This document shows, piece after piece, positions 34,441 to 45,878 of a stretch of DNA of 64,000 nucleotides (positions are counted from its first letter, which is position 1; each line of letters starts with the position of its first letter). The stretch is from Rhodocollybia butyracea. Taxonomy: Eukaryota > Basidiomycota > Agaricomycetes > Agaricales > Omphalotaceae. Below the pieces are notes generated by a model. It did not search any database. It saw only the letters and a program-made list of their open reading frames with translations, and had not been told where the DNA came from. The stretch spans positions 248,001-312,000 of the forward strand of contig JADNRY010000047.1 of assembly GCA_015501585.1 (NCBI GenBank), given 5' to 3'. The translations under genes were made by a program, and so were the position numbers.

Positions 34441-34497
34441 CTGGGTAACACATAGTCAGCCTTGGGACGAGCAAATTCCAGCCTATGAAAGAAACGA
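34441..34497 (-). repeat. Remnant of the last exon of a Gfo/Idh/MocA gene
   Basis: Read on the plus strand, GGTAACACATAGTCAGCC and the following CTTGGGACGAGCAAATTCC match 35850-35897, the 3' splice site and final exon of the Gfo/Idh gene at 35839-37459. One base is missing relative to it, so the remnant is out of frame. It sits between the two RNase H copies, just where that exon lies beyond copy 2, so it seems to have been duplicated together with the RNase H gene. Confidence 0.65.
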
Positions 34498-34971
34498 ATG
34501 AAGAGGAAGATGATGACGTTCAAAAAAGACTAGACATGGATGATGTCACAACGTTTGTCGTTTGTTTACGTAACTCGGTCAAAGCTGGATATATCATTTT
34601 CATATTCAGATCAGACCACTTTTTAGCTCTGAAAATGATAAGGTCTTAGATCTTAGTTTTACTGGTGTAGTAACAGGGCCGAGGAAGACCCAGGAGCCGG
34701 ATGTATGTAGTTGGTGTTTGCCTCATCCCCATAGAGTCCGACTGTTCCCTCCTGAAACCTCGGTGTTGGGTGGAGCTGTGGAAAATACAACCACTATCTG
34801 TTGAAGAACTTTGCAAGGGCTTGTACAATCTGAGACTTAGTTATCTAGAAGTGTTGAACATCCTGGACTTGACGCGTCTGACGGTTTGAAAAAGTGGTCC
34901 GTGCGTGGTACTTATGAGGCGAAGCAGCGTTTTACCTCATAATCTGAATCATCTCTTTGTCCACAACTTCC

Positions 34972-35653
34972 ATGTCTCGTCGCTTCGATCCGGACGAATA
35001 TCCCGATTTTTCTGTTGAAGAGAACTATCAGCGCCATAATACCTACTACCAAAACCGCATGCGCTGGATGTTCCAATGGAATCAATCGCGTTGTGTTCTT
35101 TTATATGCCGATGGCGCAGCGCCCAACAATGGTCAGCCCAACGTCCGCGCAGGCTGTGGAATCGTCATCTCTCCTGGAAAATCTATCTCCTTTCCGCTCG
35201 AACGCGTTGGTCCGACTGTCACGTCGAATCGCGCGGAACTTCGCGCTGCTGATGCAGCATTGCGAATGTGTGATTGGGACTGGGAAGAAGGATTTGATCA
35301 CGTCGTTATTGCCACCGATTCGACGTATGTTGTGAATGGTGCATCAGATTGGGTTTTTACCTGGCAGGAAAATGGATGGAGGAATCTGAAGGGAAGGCCA
35401 GTGGCGAATCAGGATTTGTGGCAAAGGTTGCTCGAGAGAGTAGAGCAGTTTGAAGACAGAAATGTGGATGTTCAGTTCTGGTATGTTCCGAGGGGAGATA
35501 ATTGGGAAGCAGACCAAGCCGCGAGACAAGGAGCTGTAAGCCCTTTCATTCGTTTCTCTCTATTGTCTGGGATGCTAACATGTCTTAAAAAAGAACATGG
35601 CTCAAAATGTATACGAGTTTCAAGATATAGGCATCGAAGAGGCCTTCACTTGA
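34972..35653 (+). CDS. RNase H-fold protein, tandem copy 2
   Basis: Two exons (34972-35535, 35594-35653) give 207 residues starting MSRRFDPDEYP. It retains all four catalytic carboxylates (YADGAAPNNG, NRAELRAADAAL, IATDSTYV, WEADQAARQGA) and the canonical substrate-handle segment FTWQENGWRNLKG with nearby VPRGDN. The intron sits at the same place as in copy 1, and the last exon reads NMAQNVYEFQDIGIEEAFT. The gene is convergent with the first Gfo/Idh gene, with 185 bp between stop codons. Of the two copies this one looks better conserved, so it is the more likely functional parent. Confidence 0.82.
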
Positions 35654-35838
35654 ACAAACCATGCTTATCGGTATACTGTCTCATTTTGCTACTGAAAGAA
35701 GAAACCCAGAGAAGCTTATATTCATCATGCCCTTCAATACATATCCAACTGCGCTCCAGTATTAAGAGTCTAGAGCATCTATCCAATGTGATAGACTTCG
35801 AACCCTCGGAAGAAAACTAAAAGATAGAAAAAAGCGAA

Positions 35839-37459
35839 TCACTCTGCAGGTAACTCATAGTCAGCCTTGGGACGGGAGCCAATTCCAGCCTATGAATGGA
35901 ACGATCGACGTGTTGACTAGTCAATCGCGAAAGATATATCAAGAAACAAACCTTCTCGTAAATCTTCTCAATCCACTCCATATTGTCCACCGAATCTTCC
36001 CTGGTCACCCATGTCTGTGGTGTCCTATTCCTCAGCCTATCCACAAGGGCCTCAAGCTGATAACGATAAGTCAGCCACCAATCTTCGCCCAGCGATGAAT
36101 TCTTAGGATGCTCCGCCCCATTATCGATATGTGCGTCCGCGAACTTGTACACCTTCTCCGTCCTCGTAGTCACCGTTTCACCAGCCTTGTTCGTTACCTT
36201 GAGTGTATGCCAGAATGTGGGCCCAACGAAATTCATCAATTCGACTTGACCACCTTCGCATTTAACCTCGATCCAGATTTTCACCGGTTTTGGGGGGAAG
36301 AACTCCCACGGCATAGCGAGGTCTACTTCCAGGGTGGCGATCACGTTGTTCGGAAGCTCAAGTGTAGCATTCATGGCGCGGTCGATCTTTGTTTCGAGGA
36401 CGTTGGCTGATTTGAGAGGATGAGGTGTAGCGGAGATGACGGAAGTGGGGTTGGAGGAGGTCAAGTAGCGGATGCTGTTGAGCGTGTAGCCTGGATTGAG
36501 GGAGGTTACGAAATTTATGGTTGACTTAGCCACTGCTTACAACCCAAGTCCATCGCTGCGCCTCCTCCCAGATTCAAGTCGAAACGGATATCAGAGTCTT
36601 TAACGAGACCAGCACAAAGGCAAAGTTTCGCGTCGATACTCTTGATTTTGCCTAATTCGCCACTATCGAGTATGGTTTTGACGCGTTGGATAGCAGGATG
36701 GAAACTACGATATTGAAAGACGATAAGAGATAGATAAGATAAGTCTGTTTCGACTTCGCCGCTCACCGGTAATGGAACGACTCAAGTAATACTAACCCCT
36801 TCTTTTCCGCCAGATTGAACATTTGCCTTGCCTCGTCGGCAGTATCTGCAATAGGTTTTTCACACAAGACATGTTTACCGGCGAGGAGCGCCTTCATGGT
36901 CCATTCAAAGTGAAGTTTATTCGGGAGCTGCTGAATGTGAGCGTTGGTGTCCAAGTTTCAAGTATCCTTATCGTACCGGGTTATACACTGCGTCAATATC
37001 CGGGTCATCCAAAAGCTCTTTAACATTGTAAGCATCGAAACAAGTTTAAACGCGTCAGGCATACGTTGGTAACCATCGCTTCCACTGTACACCTTGGAAA
37101 TACCATGCTTTCTGGCAAATTGTTCCGCCTTTTCCTGGTCTCTTGCTGCGACAGCATATACGATTACTTCTGGGTGGCTTTTAGCGGGTATTATGAGCGC
37201 AGAGGGAGCTATGTTGGCTACAAGGAATGAAAATGATATGCTCCAGAATGAGGAGTGATTTCAGCATGTATTCGATATCGATTCATACCTGCTCCTAGGA
37301 TGCCAAATCTAATCGGTCTCAAGTTGGAACTTTCCTCAGCGATTGATTTGGGCTGAGTCGGAGGACTGAAGATCTAAAGAAAATTGGAAAGGAGAGAAGG
37401 AGAGTGAGTAAAGTACTCACTTGATAGATTCTCTTCACTAGGGAGATCAAGTCTGACAT
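35839..37459 (-). CDS. Gfo/Idh/MocA oxidoreductase (dihydrodiol/xylose dehydrogenase-like), copy 1
   Basis: A multi-exon minus-strand gene starting MSDLISLVKRIYQ at 37459 and ending at TGA 35839 after AGIGSRPKADYELPAE. Motifs: Rossmann RFGILGAANIAPSALI; the active-site CEKPIADTADEARQM, whose EKP lysine is catalytic in this family; FHPAIQRVKTIL; and DLGCYTLNSIRYL at the start of the C-terminal domain. Such enzymes oxidise trans-dihydrodiols or D-xylose with NADP. Unlike copies 2 and 3, this copy has an intron right after GILGA (donor at about 37292, acceptor just before CCAACATAGC), and its C-terminus lacks the last few residues. No frameshift seen. It is convergent with the RNase H copy 2 gene. 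Confidence 0.82.
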
Positions 37460-38508
37460 TATGGTAGAAACAGAGAGAGAAAGAATTACTGACCCACGAC
37501 ACAATCAGCGCTGAGACCTATACTTGGATATAGGTGTGGGACCTCCTGCTGCTTGCAACATAAGCTAGTACCGCTGGGGCGCTGGGAGGTGGATCTAATG
37601 TGGCTTAAGGGAAGCTGACTTTATAATACAATGAACGGGCGACACTTCTGGTACAGCCGCTGAGCGCTGACCGGTGACCTCTGAGGGACTGCTTTGGGCC
37701 TAGTTAACTGCACACAGGTAGAGCATGTCACTGTCAACACGAAAAAAAGCCTTGCCGGCCTGCCGCCCTTGCTAGATACTGGACAGTGTGTTCACTTGCT
37801 GCTGTCTTGTTTTCAGTTCTTCGGGCTCGTAGCAGATGTTATGGAGCGTGGACTGTGAAACAATGCGCACTGGGTCGCTGAAAAGGGATGCATGTAAACC
37901 GGATGCCGGAACTCATGCCACGCACGTGAAATCCACGTGGTCACTGATTCCGGCGGCCGGCCAACCGGACCTCCCCCACTGGCCCCACCCATTGTCACTG
38001 AGCGGATGGCCAGTTGCAGGCAGTTGCAGCGTAGTCAGAATGTAAATATCTCCTGACATCGTACATACACGAGCCCTCACTATTTCTGAACTGTCAATTC
38101 ATCTTGATTAGCGTTTGTTAGAAGTTTAAACGCTCAAGGTCCAAGGAGCCTTTTCCTCGGTTCAAGAAGCTACAACAAATCACGTAACTGTCTGAGATGA
38201 TACAAAAACATCAAGAACGCTCAGTGATGCTGTTTGACAGAACATTTCCATTTACCCATGTCTCTAAGAGCCAGGATGGAGGGCTCCAAAAACATTGTGC
38301 GTACTTAGTTTCCGAGTTCCCAAAGATAAAATCATTCAATACAAGAAACAAGTCTAGATCTGCCTTACAATGTAGGCGAGGCTGAATGTATGTTTTCTGC
38401 GAGGCAGGTACCACGCTCATCTCGTAACATCCCTCCTTTCCTATCGGCCTCGCGTCAAGCAGCGATATATAGCTCAACATACTTCCATACAGTCTTTCGA
38501 CTACGACA
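37460..38508. other. Intergenic, divergent promoter region
   Basis: About 1.05 kb between the Gfo/Idh copy 1 start and the membrane-protein start at 38509. GC-rich near 37900-38000 (GGCGGCCGGCC palindrome-like patch at about 37952). No coding region supported. Confidence 0.4.
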
Positions 38509-40083
38509 ATGGTGAAACCCCCTCTCACTAAAACCACCTTCACTCTCGACACTTCTGGCATCGCTGGCTTTTTCGGCGGCGAGGAAGCTGTGACCGCCAT
38601 GTCTACAGTTCATTTCTTTTCCGGTAGATGGCTACTTGGATGGTACAACTCCCCCGGGAGCTATACGATTGCCAGATGCTACGGTCGTTTGGCCAAGGGG
38701 CGACTCTGGAGAGGACTTTTTCTCGGTGACGGTTCAGACCCCGTAGAACTCTTTGGTTTAGGAGGAAAGAAAGGACCGCGTTTTGTTGCAGCTGAATCGG
38801 GGACCAACCTTGCAGTAACGGAACATCTGGCATACCTTCTTTCCAAGCGATGCCAAGGTGCGGAAATGAAAGCTCAGGTTATTAGTGGAGAGTGGAGGAA
38901 ACAAAACTCTGGCGTTAACGTAACCGTCGTTCACCTACGGCGTGTTCCCGACATACGCTGCCCCATGATTTCAGAGATAAACTATTCCTCCATCTTCCTG
39001 GCCCTCCTCACCATTTCCGTGAATGTAGCCGTGTGTGCTGTTAGTGCTATCTACCGACAGTGGTATTCGTTCGCGATGATCCTTTTGGGAATAGCAGCGA
39101 ACGGTATCTCCTGTTTAGTTATCGGGTCTGGGAACCTTGAGCTTCGTCATTCGCAGCCGTCTGCAGGTTCTCCACGTGGGGACGGGGTCATGATCGATGG
39201 GAAAAACATGATTGTCCTTCTTGGGGATGAGGGTGCTGTTAATTTTGTCACCAAAGGATCGTTTTTTCTCGATTTGAGCAGCAACACGATCTCAGGTGGC
39301 AAGGACAGTAGCCGCAACGGCCAAAATCCAGTCGAAAATGTGTATGATAAGATTCCAGACTCGGACACTGGCGCAGCTATGGCAGCTACCCAATCTATTC
39401 CTCCCTACCATACACCTTCGTTGCGCAAATCCCCGTCTCACGTCAGCTCATTACCCTCTCCCGTCAAACCTCCACCCTCCCCATCACCATCTGAACAGAA
39501 CTTGAACAAGATAGGTGCCTGCGCTCTGCTTTTAACAGTGCAGTTTTTGCTCCAGCTTCTTTTAATTCCCCAATCTCCCCTGTTTGGACAAATCCTCTTC
39601 CTTTTCTCTCTTGCCGTCTCATGGGCCTACAACACATACCTGGCGTCGTTGGACCGTGAAAATTTTCAAATCGAGGTCATCTCCGATTGCCTTGGTTTGC
39701 GCCAAGAGGCCGACAAACCAGTTTTAAAGTATGATTTAGCAACGTGGACAGGTGCTGCTGTCTTTGTGGCATATGTCCTACAGCCATCTAATTGTAGAGA
39801 ACTTCTCGACCGTATTATTCCCAACAAAACCGAAACGTGGGATAAATTCAAAGAGGAAGTTGACCACGTAGTAAAGTCAACTACGCATCTCCTCCCTGAG
39901 GAAAAAGATAGCCACATTGTCCCTACCCGGCGAGAACAGGTTGTGGATGCCAACGTTGAACAGGCTGTGGTAGTGGATCGCTTGATGAACGACCTGCGTG
40001 TAGATGCAGGCTATGCTCGGACAGTATATTTGGAGTATCTCACACAATTTTCCAAGTTCACCCAAGGCGTAGAAGGCGTTTGA
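38509..40083 (+). CDS. Intronless multi-span membrane protein, 524 residues
   Basis: A single uninterrupted frame from MVKPPLTKTT to FTQGVEGV. The N-terminal 150 residues are soluble, with LFGLGGKKGPRFVAAESG in the middle. Two adjacent hydrophobic helices lie at about residues 159-180 and 183-207, and two more at about 335-375 (ACALLLTVQFLLQLLLI; ILFLFSLAVSWAYNTYL), with a fifth possible near 405-420. A Pro/Ser-rich linker (residues about 300-330) precedes the second pair. The absence of introns is unusual beside its intron-rich neighbours and is typical of expanded gene families in mushrooms. I do not recognise a named domain. It interrupts the array of Gfo/Idh genes and is transcribed away from copy 1. 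Confidence 0.75.
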   Translation: MVKPPLTKTTFTLDTSGIAGFFGGEEAVTAMSTVHFFSGRWLLGWYNSPGSYTIARCYGRLAKGRLWRGLFLGDGSDPVELFGLGGKKGPRFVAAESGTNLAVTEHLAYLLSKRCQGAEMKAQVISGEWRKQNSGVNVTVVHLRRVPDIRCPMISEINYSSIFLALLTISVNVAVCAVSAIYRQWYSFAMILLGIAANGISCLVIGSGNLELRHSQPSAGSPRGDGVMIDGKNMIVLLGDEGAVNFVTKGSFFLDLSSNTISGGKDSSRNGQNPVENVYDKIPDSDTGAAMAATQSIPPYHTPSLRKSPSHVSSLPSPVKPPPSPSPSEQNLNKIGACALLLTVQFLLQLLLIPQSPLFGQILFLFSLAVSWAYNTYLASLDRENFQIEVISDCLGLRQEADKPVLKYDLATWTGAAVFVAYVLQPSNCRELLDRIIPNKTETWDKFKEEVDHVVKSTTHLLPEEKDSHIVPTRREQVVDANVEQAVVVDRLMNDLRVDAGYARTVYLEYLTQFSKFTQGVEGV

Positions 40084-40867
40084 TTTAGCCTTGGAGAAAC
40101 ATGTATATATGCACCTTGGTTCCCAATCTACAGCCTGTTCAAGTTAGGAGTATCAATCGACGTAGAGTAAGTATGTAGTTCTATAACATGTATGGTCGTC
40201 ATGATTCCTCCAACATATTTACTAATCCCACTGAATATGACAGTGCTCTCGGTCACAGCTGAAGTGACGCTGATATCAACACAGGCTTTGCTCTTTCAAC
40301 GTTAAAATATATATGAATAAATCCAAAACTGCCTTCGTGTTGAGCCAAAGTCCAAGGCTGATGTCCTCATCCACGTGAATCCTCAAGTGCGATATCAAGG
40401 GGACAATCATCCTGCTGGGAGTGTAGCAAGCCCTGCCGTAGACCGGCTCAGGAGAGATTTGGTCGAATTCATACTAGCTAAAATGTTTTCAAGCCATCAT
40501 CTGAAGCTGATTTCGTCGTTCGATCCATGAGGGAAGGTGTAAAGCCACAAATGTATGATCCTCGAACAATCCCAGTCCCAACTATCAGCGGAAGCGTTCA
40601 TACCGTGATCCTAGAGAGTTATCGTACGGTTACCGGTAGTAGAGAATTGGCTACGTTGAATGCTGGAGAATTTTCAGCCCCCGGGAACGGAGGTCTCTGT
40701 GTCGACAAATTCAAGACGAGAAATAGATAGGATCGTCCCAAAAGTAAAAATTCTGCCTGTAAGTAGGAGCCTCGCTAAGGGGTGATAACACGGGTACAAT
40801 ATGATAGGATTTAATTTAATAACAAGCTGCTGAAAGTGAGCAGGTAAAAGAAAAGCTGAAAAGTAAA
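40084..40867. other. Intergenic stretch
   Basis: About 780 bases between convergent genes. From about 40605 on it resembles 43125-43346 (GAGAGTTATCGTACGGT and GACAAATTCAAGACGAGA), the left edge of the 2.5 kb duplication of the Gfo/Idh gene. No coding region supported. Confidence 0.4.
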
Positions 40868-42423
40868 TCACTCGACACTCTCGGCCGCAGGTAATATATA
40901 GTCGTCCTTGGGACGGGAGCCAATTCCAGCCTGTGAGAGAAAGGAGTCGCATTAGTCACTCGCGAAAGATATACCAAGAAACAAACCTTCTCATAAATCT
41001 TCTCGATCCACTCCATATTCGCCACCGAATCTTCCCTAGTCACCCACGTCTGTGGTGTCCTTCCATTGAGCTTATCCACAAACGCCTCAAGCTGATATCG
41101 ATAAGTTAACCACCAATCTTCACCCAGCGATAAATTCTTGGGATTCTCCGTCCCGTTGTCGATATGTGCGTCAGCAAACTTGTACACCTTCTCCGTCCTT
41201 GTAGACGTCGTTTGACCAGCCTTGTTTGTGACTTGGATCTTATGCCAAAGTGTGGGCCCGACAAAATTCGTCAATTCGACTTGACCACCTTCGCATTTAA
41301 CTTCGACCACGACCTTCGCTAGTTTTGGGGGGAAGTACCCCCATGGCATGTAGAGGTCTACTTCTAGAGAGGCGATTACGTTGTTAGGTAGCTCAAGCGT
41401 GGCATCCATGGCGCGGTCGATCTTTGTTTCGAGAACGTTGGCTGATTTGAGAGGGTAAGGTGTGGCGGAGACGACAGCGGTGGGGTTTGAGGAACCTAGA
41501 TATCGGATGCTATTAAGGGTGTAACCTAGATTGATTGAGATTATGATTAGGCCTGAAGAAGAAAGTCAAACGTGACATACAACCCATATCCATCATCGCG
41601 CCTCCTCCCAGATCCAAGTCAAACCGGATATCAGACTCTTTTATAAAACCGGCGAAAATGCCAAGTTTCGAGTCTATACTCTTGATTTTACCTAGCTCGC
41701 CACTATCAAGAATGGTTTTGACGCGTTGAATAGCAGGGTGGAACCTGGAGTATTGAAAAAGGATGAAGGATAGGATTGGTTATTTCAGTTTCGCCACCCA
41801 CCGGTAATGGAACGCCTCAAGCAATACCAATCCCTTCTTTTCTGCAAGATCGTACATTTGTCTTACCTCGTCTGCGGTATCTGCCATAGGCTTTTCACAC
41901 AATACGTGTTTACCGGCAAGGAGCGCCTTCATGGTCCATCCAAAGTGAAGTTTGTTCGGAAGCTGCTGGATGTAAGCATCGGTTTCAAGTTCCACAAATC
42001 CTTATCGTACCGGGTTATACACCGCGTCAACCTCCGGGTCGTCCAAAAGCTCTAAGACACCTTGAGTATTGGAACACGTTTGTACACGTCAGGCATACGT
42101 TGGTAAGCATTGTTTCCGCCGTACACCTTGGAGATACCATGCTTTTTGCCAAACTGCTCGGCCTTTTTCAGGTCTCTAGCAGCGACAGCATGTATGATAA
42201 CTTCTGGGTGACTTTTAGCGGGTATTATGAGCGCAGAAGGAGCTATGTTGGCGGCTCCGAGGATACCAAACTTGATTGGTTTCAAGTTGGAACCATCCTC
42301 AGGAGCTAACTTGGATGGAGTGGGAGGACTAATGATCTACAGAGACTTGAGAGACTTGAGAGATAGTATGAGCAGACTACTCACTTGATACAATCTCTTT
42401 ACTAGGGAAAAGAAGTCTGACAT
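40868..42423 (-). CDS. Gfo/Idh/MocA oxidoreductase, copy 2
   Basis: Minus-strand gene from ATG 42423 (MSDFFSLVKRLYQ) to TGA 40868. It has the Rossmann motif KFGILGAANIAPSALIIPAK with no intron after GILGA, EQFGKKHGISKVYGG, the catalytic CEKPMADTADEVRQM, DLGGGAMMDMGCYTLNSIRYL and the long C-terminal exon with FVGPTLWHKIQVTNKAG and WWLTYRYQLEAFVDKL. The last exon reads AGIGSRPKDDYILPAAESVE. Exon borders I traced: exon 1 ends at a GTGAGT donor near 42384, and others fall after YQ, after YNP, after HYR and after MGC. The frame is open throughout, so this copy is likely functional. Predicted role: NADP-dependent oxidation of dihydrodiols or pentoses; the substrate is not determined. Confidence 0.85.
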
Positions 42424-43346
42424 CGTGGTACTTGGGAAACAGTCTTCTCCAATTACAATAGATAGGGGCCCCCGGCCCGGGGGAGCGCCCGGAGATGCGG
42501 ACTAACGTGATGTACCGCTGGGGCACAACAGGGCACAACCAAGTCCCCATAGGCGTAACCGCACTGTGACCCTGATGACTCTTGCGGGATGGGTAGCTTC
42601 TCGTGCAATCACTATACGCAGAAGTCACAAGTTCCTAACCTAACCACCAAATCCCACGCAACTGGTGGCTAAACTGGCACACCAGTTTCAAGGCCTAGGG
42701 ATTCATTTCATGTATCAATAGGGAGGTTCGTTGATCCCAGAATCTCCCTCCTCCCTTTTCGATTACTCTTCAGCTTACTCTCCAGCTACAGATTGTGACC
42801 AGATACAAAATGCACCATGTGCGATGGTGATCCCAGATCCTGTCAAGCTCTGGAAGTCATTCGGCGCGACGTAAGAAAAGTTAAAACACACATGCAGTGC
42901 AATGATTCCGGATTTTGGACGTAACATCGATATCTACTCGGATGTGCAAAGGCATTATGTATGTTTGGTAGTGACTAGCCATGAAACAGCCCTTCGTGAC
43001 CTGCTTCTGCTTGTACTAGTACTAGCTACCTGTAGAATACCTTCCATGTGGAGGTCAGGAGATACGGATTTTTCCAAAATTTAAAATCCCAACCCATGTC
43101 GACTGATACTATGCTTACTACAAGAGAGTTATCGTACGGTAGCAGAGCACTGGCGGAGTAGAGTGCTGGAGAATTTTCAAAAGGGTGTCGATAAATTCAA
43201 GACGAGAGGTAGATGGGATCGTCCCAAAAGTATAAATTCGGCTTGTAAGGAGCCTCGCTGAGAGGCGGTAACGTGAGTACAATATGATAGGGTCTGACTA
43301 ACAAGCTGTTGAAAGTGAGCAGGTAGAAAGCAAATTGAAAAGCAAA
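42424..43346. other. Intergenic stretch within the 2.5 kb duplication
   Basis: Promoter of copy 2 plus the 3' flank of copy 3. Contains a C/G-rich patch (GGCCCCCGGCCCGGGGGAGC at 42467-42486) that is shortened in the corresponding part of the other repeat unit. No coding region supported. Confidence 0.35.
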
Positions 43347-44889
43347 TCACTCGACACTCTCGGCGGCAGGTAACACATAGTCGTCCTTCGGACGAGAGCC
43401 AATTCCAGCCTATGAATGAAAGGATTTGCATTAGTCACTCGCGAAAGTAAACAAACAAACCTTCTCATAAATCTTCTCGATCCACTCCATATTCGCCACC
43501 GAATCTTCCCTGGTCACCCATGTCTGCGGTGTCCTTCCGTTAAGCTTATCCACAAACGCCTCAAGCTGATAACGATAAGTCAACCACCAATCTTCACCCA
43601 GCGATAAATTCTTGGGATTCTCCGTCCCGTTGTCGATATGTGCGTCAGCAAACTTGTACACCTTCTCCGTCCTTGTAGACGTCGTTTGACCAGCCTTGTT
43701 TGTGACTTGGATCTTATGCCAGTATGTGGGTCCGACAAAATTCTTCAGTTCGACTTGACCACCTTCGCATTTAACTTCGACCACGACCTTCCATAGTTTC
43801 GGGGGGAAACGCCTCCATGGCATGTAGAGGTCTGCTTCGAGAGTGGCGATTATATTGTTCGGCAGCTCAAGCGTGGCATCCATTGCGCGGTCGATCTTTG
43901 TTTCGAGAACGTTGGCTGATTTGAGAGGGTAAGGCGTGGCGGAGACGACAGCGGTGGGGTTTGAGGAAGCTAGGTATCGGATACTGCTGAGGGTGTAACC
44001 TAGAATGGTTAACGTGATTAGGAGGCTTGTGAAAGTGAACCGTGACATACAGCCCATATCCATCATCGCGCCTCCTCCCAGATCCAAGTCAAACCGGATA
44101 TCAGATTCTTTTATAAAAACCAGCAATAGTGCCAAGTTTCGAGTCTATACTCTTGATTTTACCTAGTTCGCCACTATCGAGGATGGTTTTGACGCGTTGA
44201 ATAGCTGGGTGGAACCTGGATTGAAAGAGGATGAGAGATAGGATTGGTTATTTCAGCTTCATCGCCCACCGGTAATGGAACGCCTCGAGCAATACCAATC
44301 CCTTCTTTTCCGCCAGATCGTACATTTGCCTTACCTCGTCTGCGGTATCTGCCATAGGCTTTTCACACAAGACGTGTTTACCGGCAAGGAGCGCCTTCAT
44401 GGTCCATCCAAAGTGAAGTTTGTTCGGAAGCTGCTGGATGTAAGCATCGGTATCAAGTTCCACAGATCCTTGTCGTACCGGGTTATACACCGCGTCAACC
44501 TCCGGGTCATCCAAAAGTTCTACAACACTTTGAGTATTGGAACACGTTTGTATACGTCAGACACACGTTGGTAAGCATTGCTTCCACCATACACCTTGGA
44601 GATACCATGCTTTTTGCCGAACTGTTCGGCCTTTTTCAGGTCTCTTGCAGCGACAGCATATATGATAACTTCTTGGTGACTTTTAGCGGGTATTATGAGC
44701 GCGATTGGAGCTATGTTGGCGGCTCCGAGGATACCAAACTTGATTGGTTTCAAGTTGAAACCATCCTCAGGAGCTAACTTGGATGGAGGGGAGGACTGAT
44801 GACCTACAGAGAGTTGAGAGTTGGGAGATAATATGAGTAGACCACTCACTTGATACAATCTCTTTACCAGAGAAAAGAAGTCCCGACAT
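43347..44889 (-). CDS. Gfo/Idh/MocA oxidoreductase, copy 3, frameshifted
   Basis: Closely related to copy 2 with the same exon layout and the same lack of an intron after GILGA. Three small indels distinguish it. In exon 1 an extra G after ATGTCG shifts the frame, and in exon 2 a missing A (CCTCCCCTCC against CCTCCCACTCC) shifts it back, so the reading frame from ATG 44889 is restored with a different N-terminus (MSGLLFSGKEIVSS). Near 44115-44119 a run of five A (four in copy 2) introduces a further, uncompensated shift between AGF and IKESDIRF. The catalytic CEKPMAD and the C-terminal domain are otherwise intact. Either a young pseudogene or a consensus error at the last site. Confidence 0.7.
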
Positions 44890-45878
44890 CGTGGCACTTG
44901 GGAAAGAGTCTCTTTCTGCAATTACAATAAATAGGAGCCTCGGAAGCGCCCGGAAGAAGTGAGTAATGCGACTAACGTGATGTTCTAAATGGGACCTAAC
45001 TCGACCTGATGGCTACATCACTAAAGGACCGCTGGGCACAACCAAGTCCCCATAGGCGTAACTGCACTGTTGCTTTAGTGACTCTTGCCGGGATCCTGGG
45101 TAGCTTCCCGTGCTATTCCTATACGCACAAGTCATTAAATACCACAACTGTGGCAAAACCGGCGCCAGCACCCTAAGTAGGGTTTTCTTTGAACAACAAG
45201 AAGCAATAGACAAATCAATGAGTAGGTTCGTTAATCCCAGAATCTCTCTGCTCCTCTTCTGATTACTGCTCAGCTTGCTTTCCAGCTATGAACAAACTCT
45301 GCGATATGAACATTGAATGGAGATGATCGATGAAGCTCTGGAATGGAGGATGCGTTAGACTCCGGAATTAGTCATAAGTTTCGCCGGCGCAACGCAAGGA
45401 AACACATATGTGTAGTGTAACATGTAAGGACTTGCAACGTTTCCGGATTTTGGACGTAGCATCGATATCTACGACGTGCAAAGGCAATATGCACTGTGTT
45501 TGACGGTTTCTAGCCATGAAACAGCCCTTTGTGGCCTCCTTGTACTCCATGTGAGCGTAGGTCAAAAGATACAGACATTCCAAAAATTTAAAACCAATTT
45601 GTGAAACCCATACTTACTACGCCCGTGAAAAACATATTGCATTTGACAGATGAGGAGCCAATGAGCAGAACGAAATATATGAAACCGCTCATATCTCGGT
45701 TCCACGATTTCTGTGGCTTATCCCACCCGATGCAAAGAGTGTACAACCTTGAAGAGTACTAGACAAGTGACAAGTCCATGATTGGATCCGCGTCGGCCTC
45801 GGCTGGTCACCCGTTACGGATTTGGCGGACGGTAACGCGTCATTGTGTCCACTTGTTGCTTTCTTTCTTTCTTTCGCC
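44890..45878. other. Intergenic stretch
   Basis: Upstream flank of Gfo/Idh copy 3, resembling 42430-43100. A (TTTC) repeat of four units lies at 45859-45876, just before the next ATG. No coding region supported. Confidence 0.35.

Larger units (their letters stand above)
33177..35900 (+). repeat. Tandem segmental duplication of about 1.4 kb carrying RNase H
   Basis: The 5' flanks (33177 and 34561: GTTTAC.TAA..CGGTCAAAGCTGG), the coding exons, the intron position and the 3' flanks of the two RNase H genes all correspond. The unit ends in the terminal exon of the neighbouring Gfo/Idh gene, intact on the right and a remnant on the left. The duplication is old enough for many substitutions and indels outside the coding parts. 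Confidence 0.7.
40605..45620 (-). repeat. Tandem duplication of about 2.5 kb carrying the Gfo/Idh gene
   Basis: The segment from about 40605 to 43120 and the one from about 43125 to 45620 correspond along their whole length: 3' flank, coding exons, promoter and distal upstream sequence (for example CGGATTTTGGACGTA.CATCG at about 42911 and 45448, and TAGCCATGAAACAGCCCTT in both). Copies 2 and 3 are much more alike than either is to copy 1, so this is the youngest duplication in the window. Confidence 0.75.

Noticed and set aside
33575..35653. RNase H genes as part of a retrotransposon
   Set aside because: No reverse transcriptase, integrase, gag or long terminal repeat is visible nearby, each gene has its own intron, and the proteins are complete single-domain enzymes.
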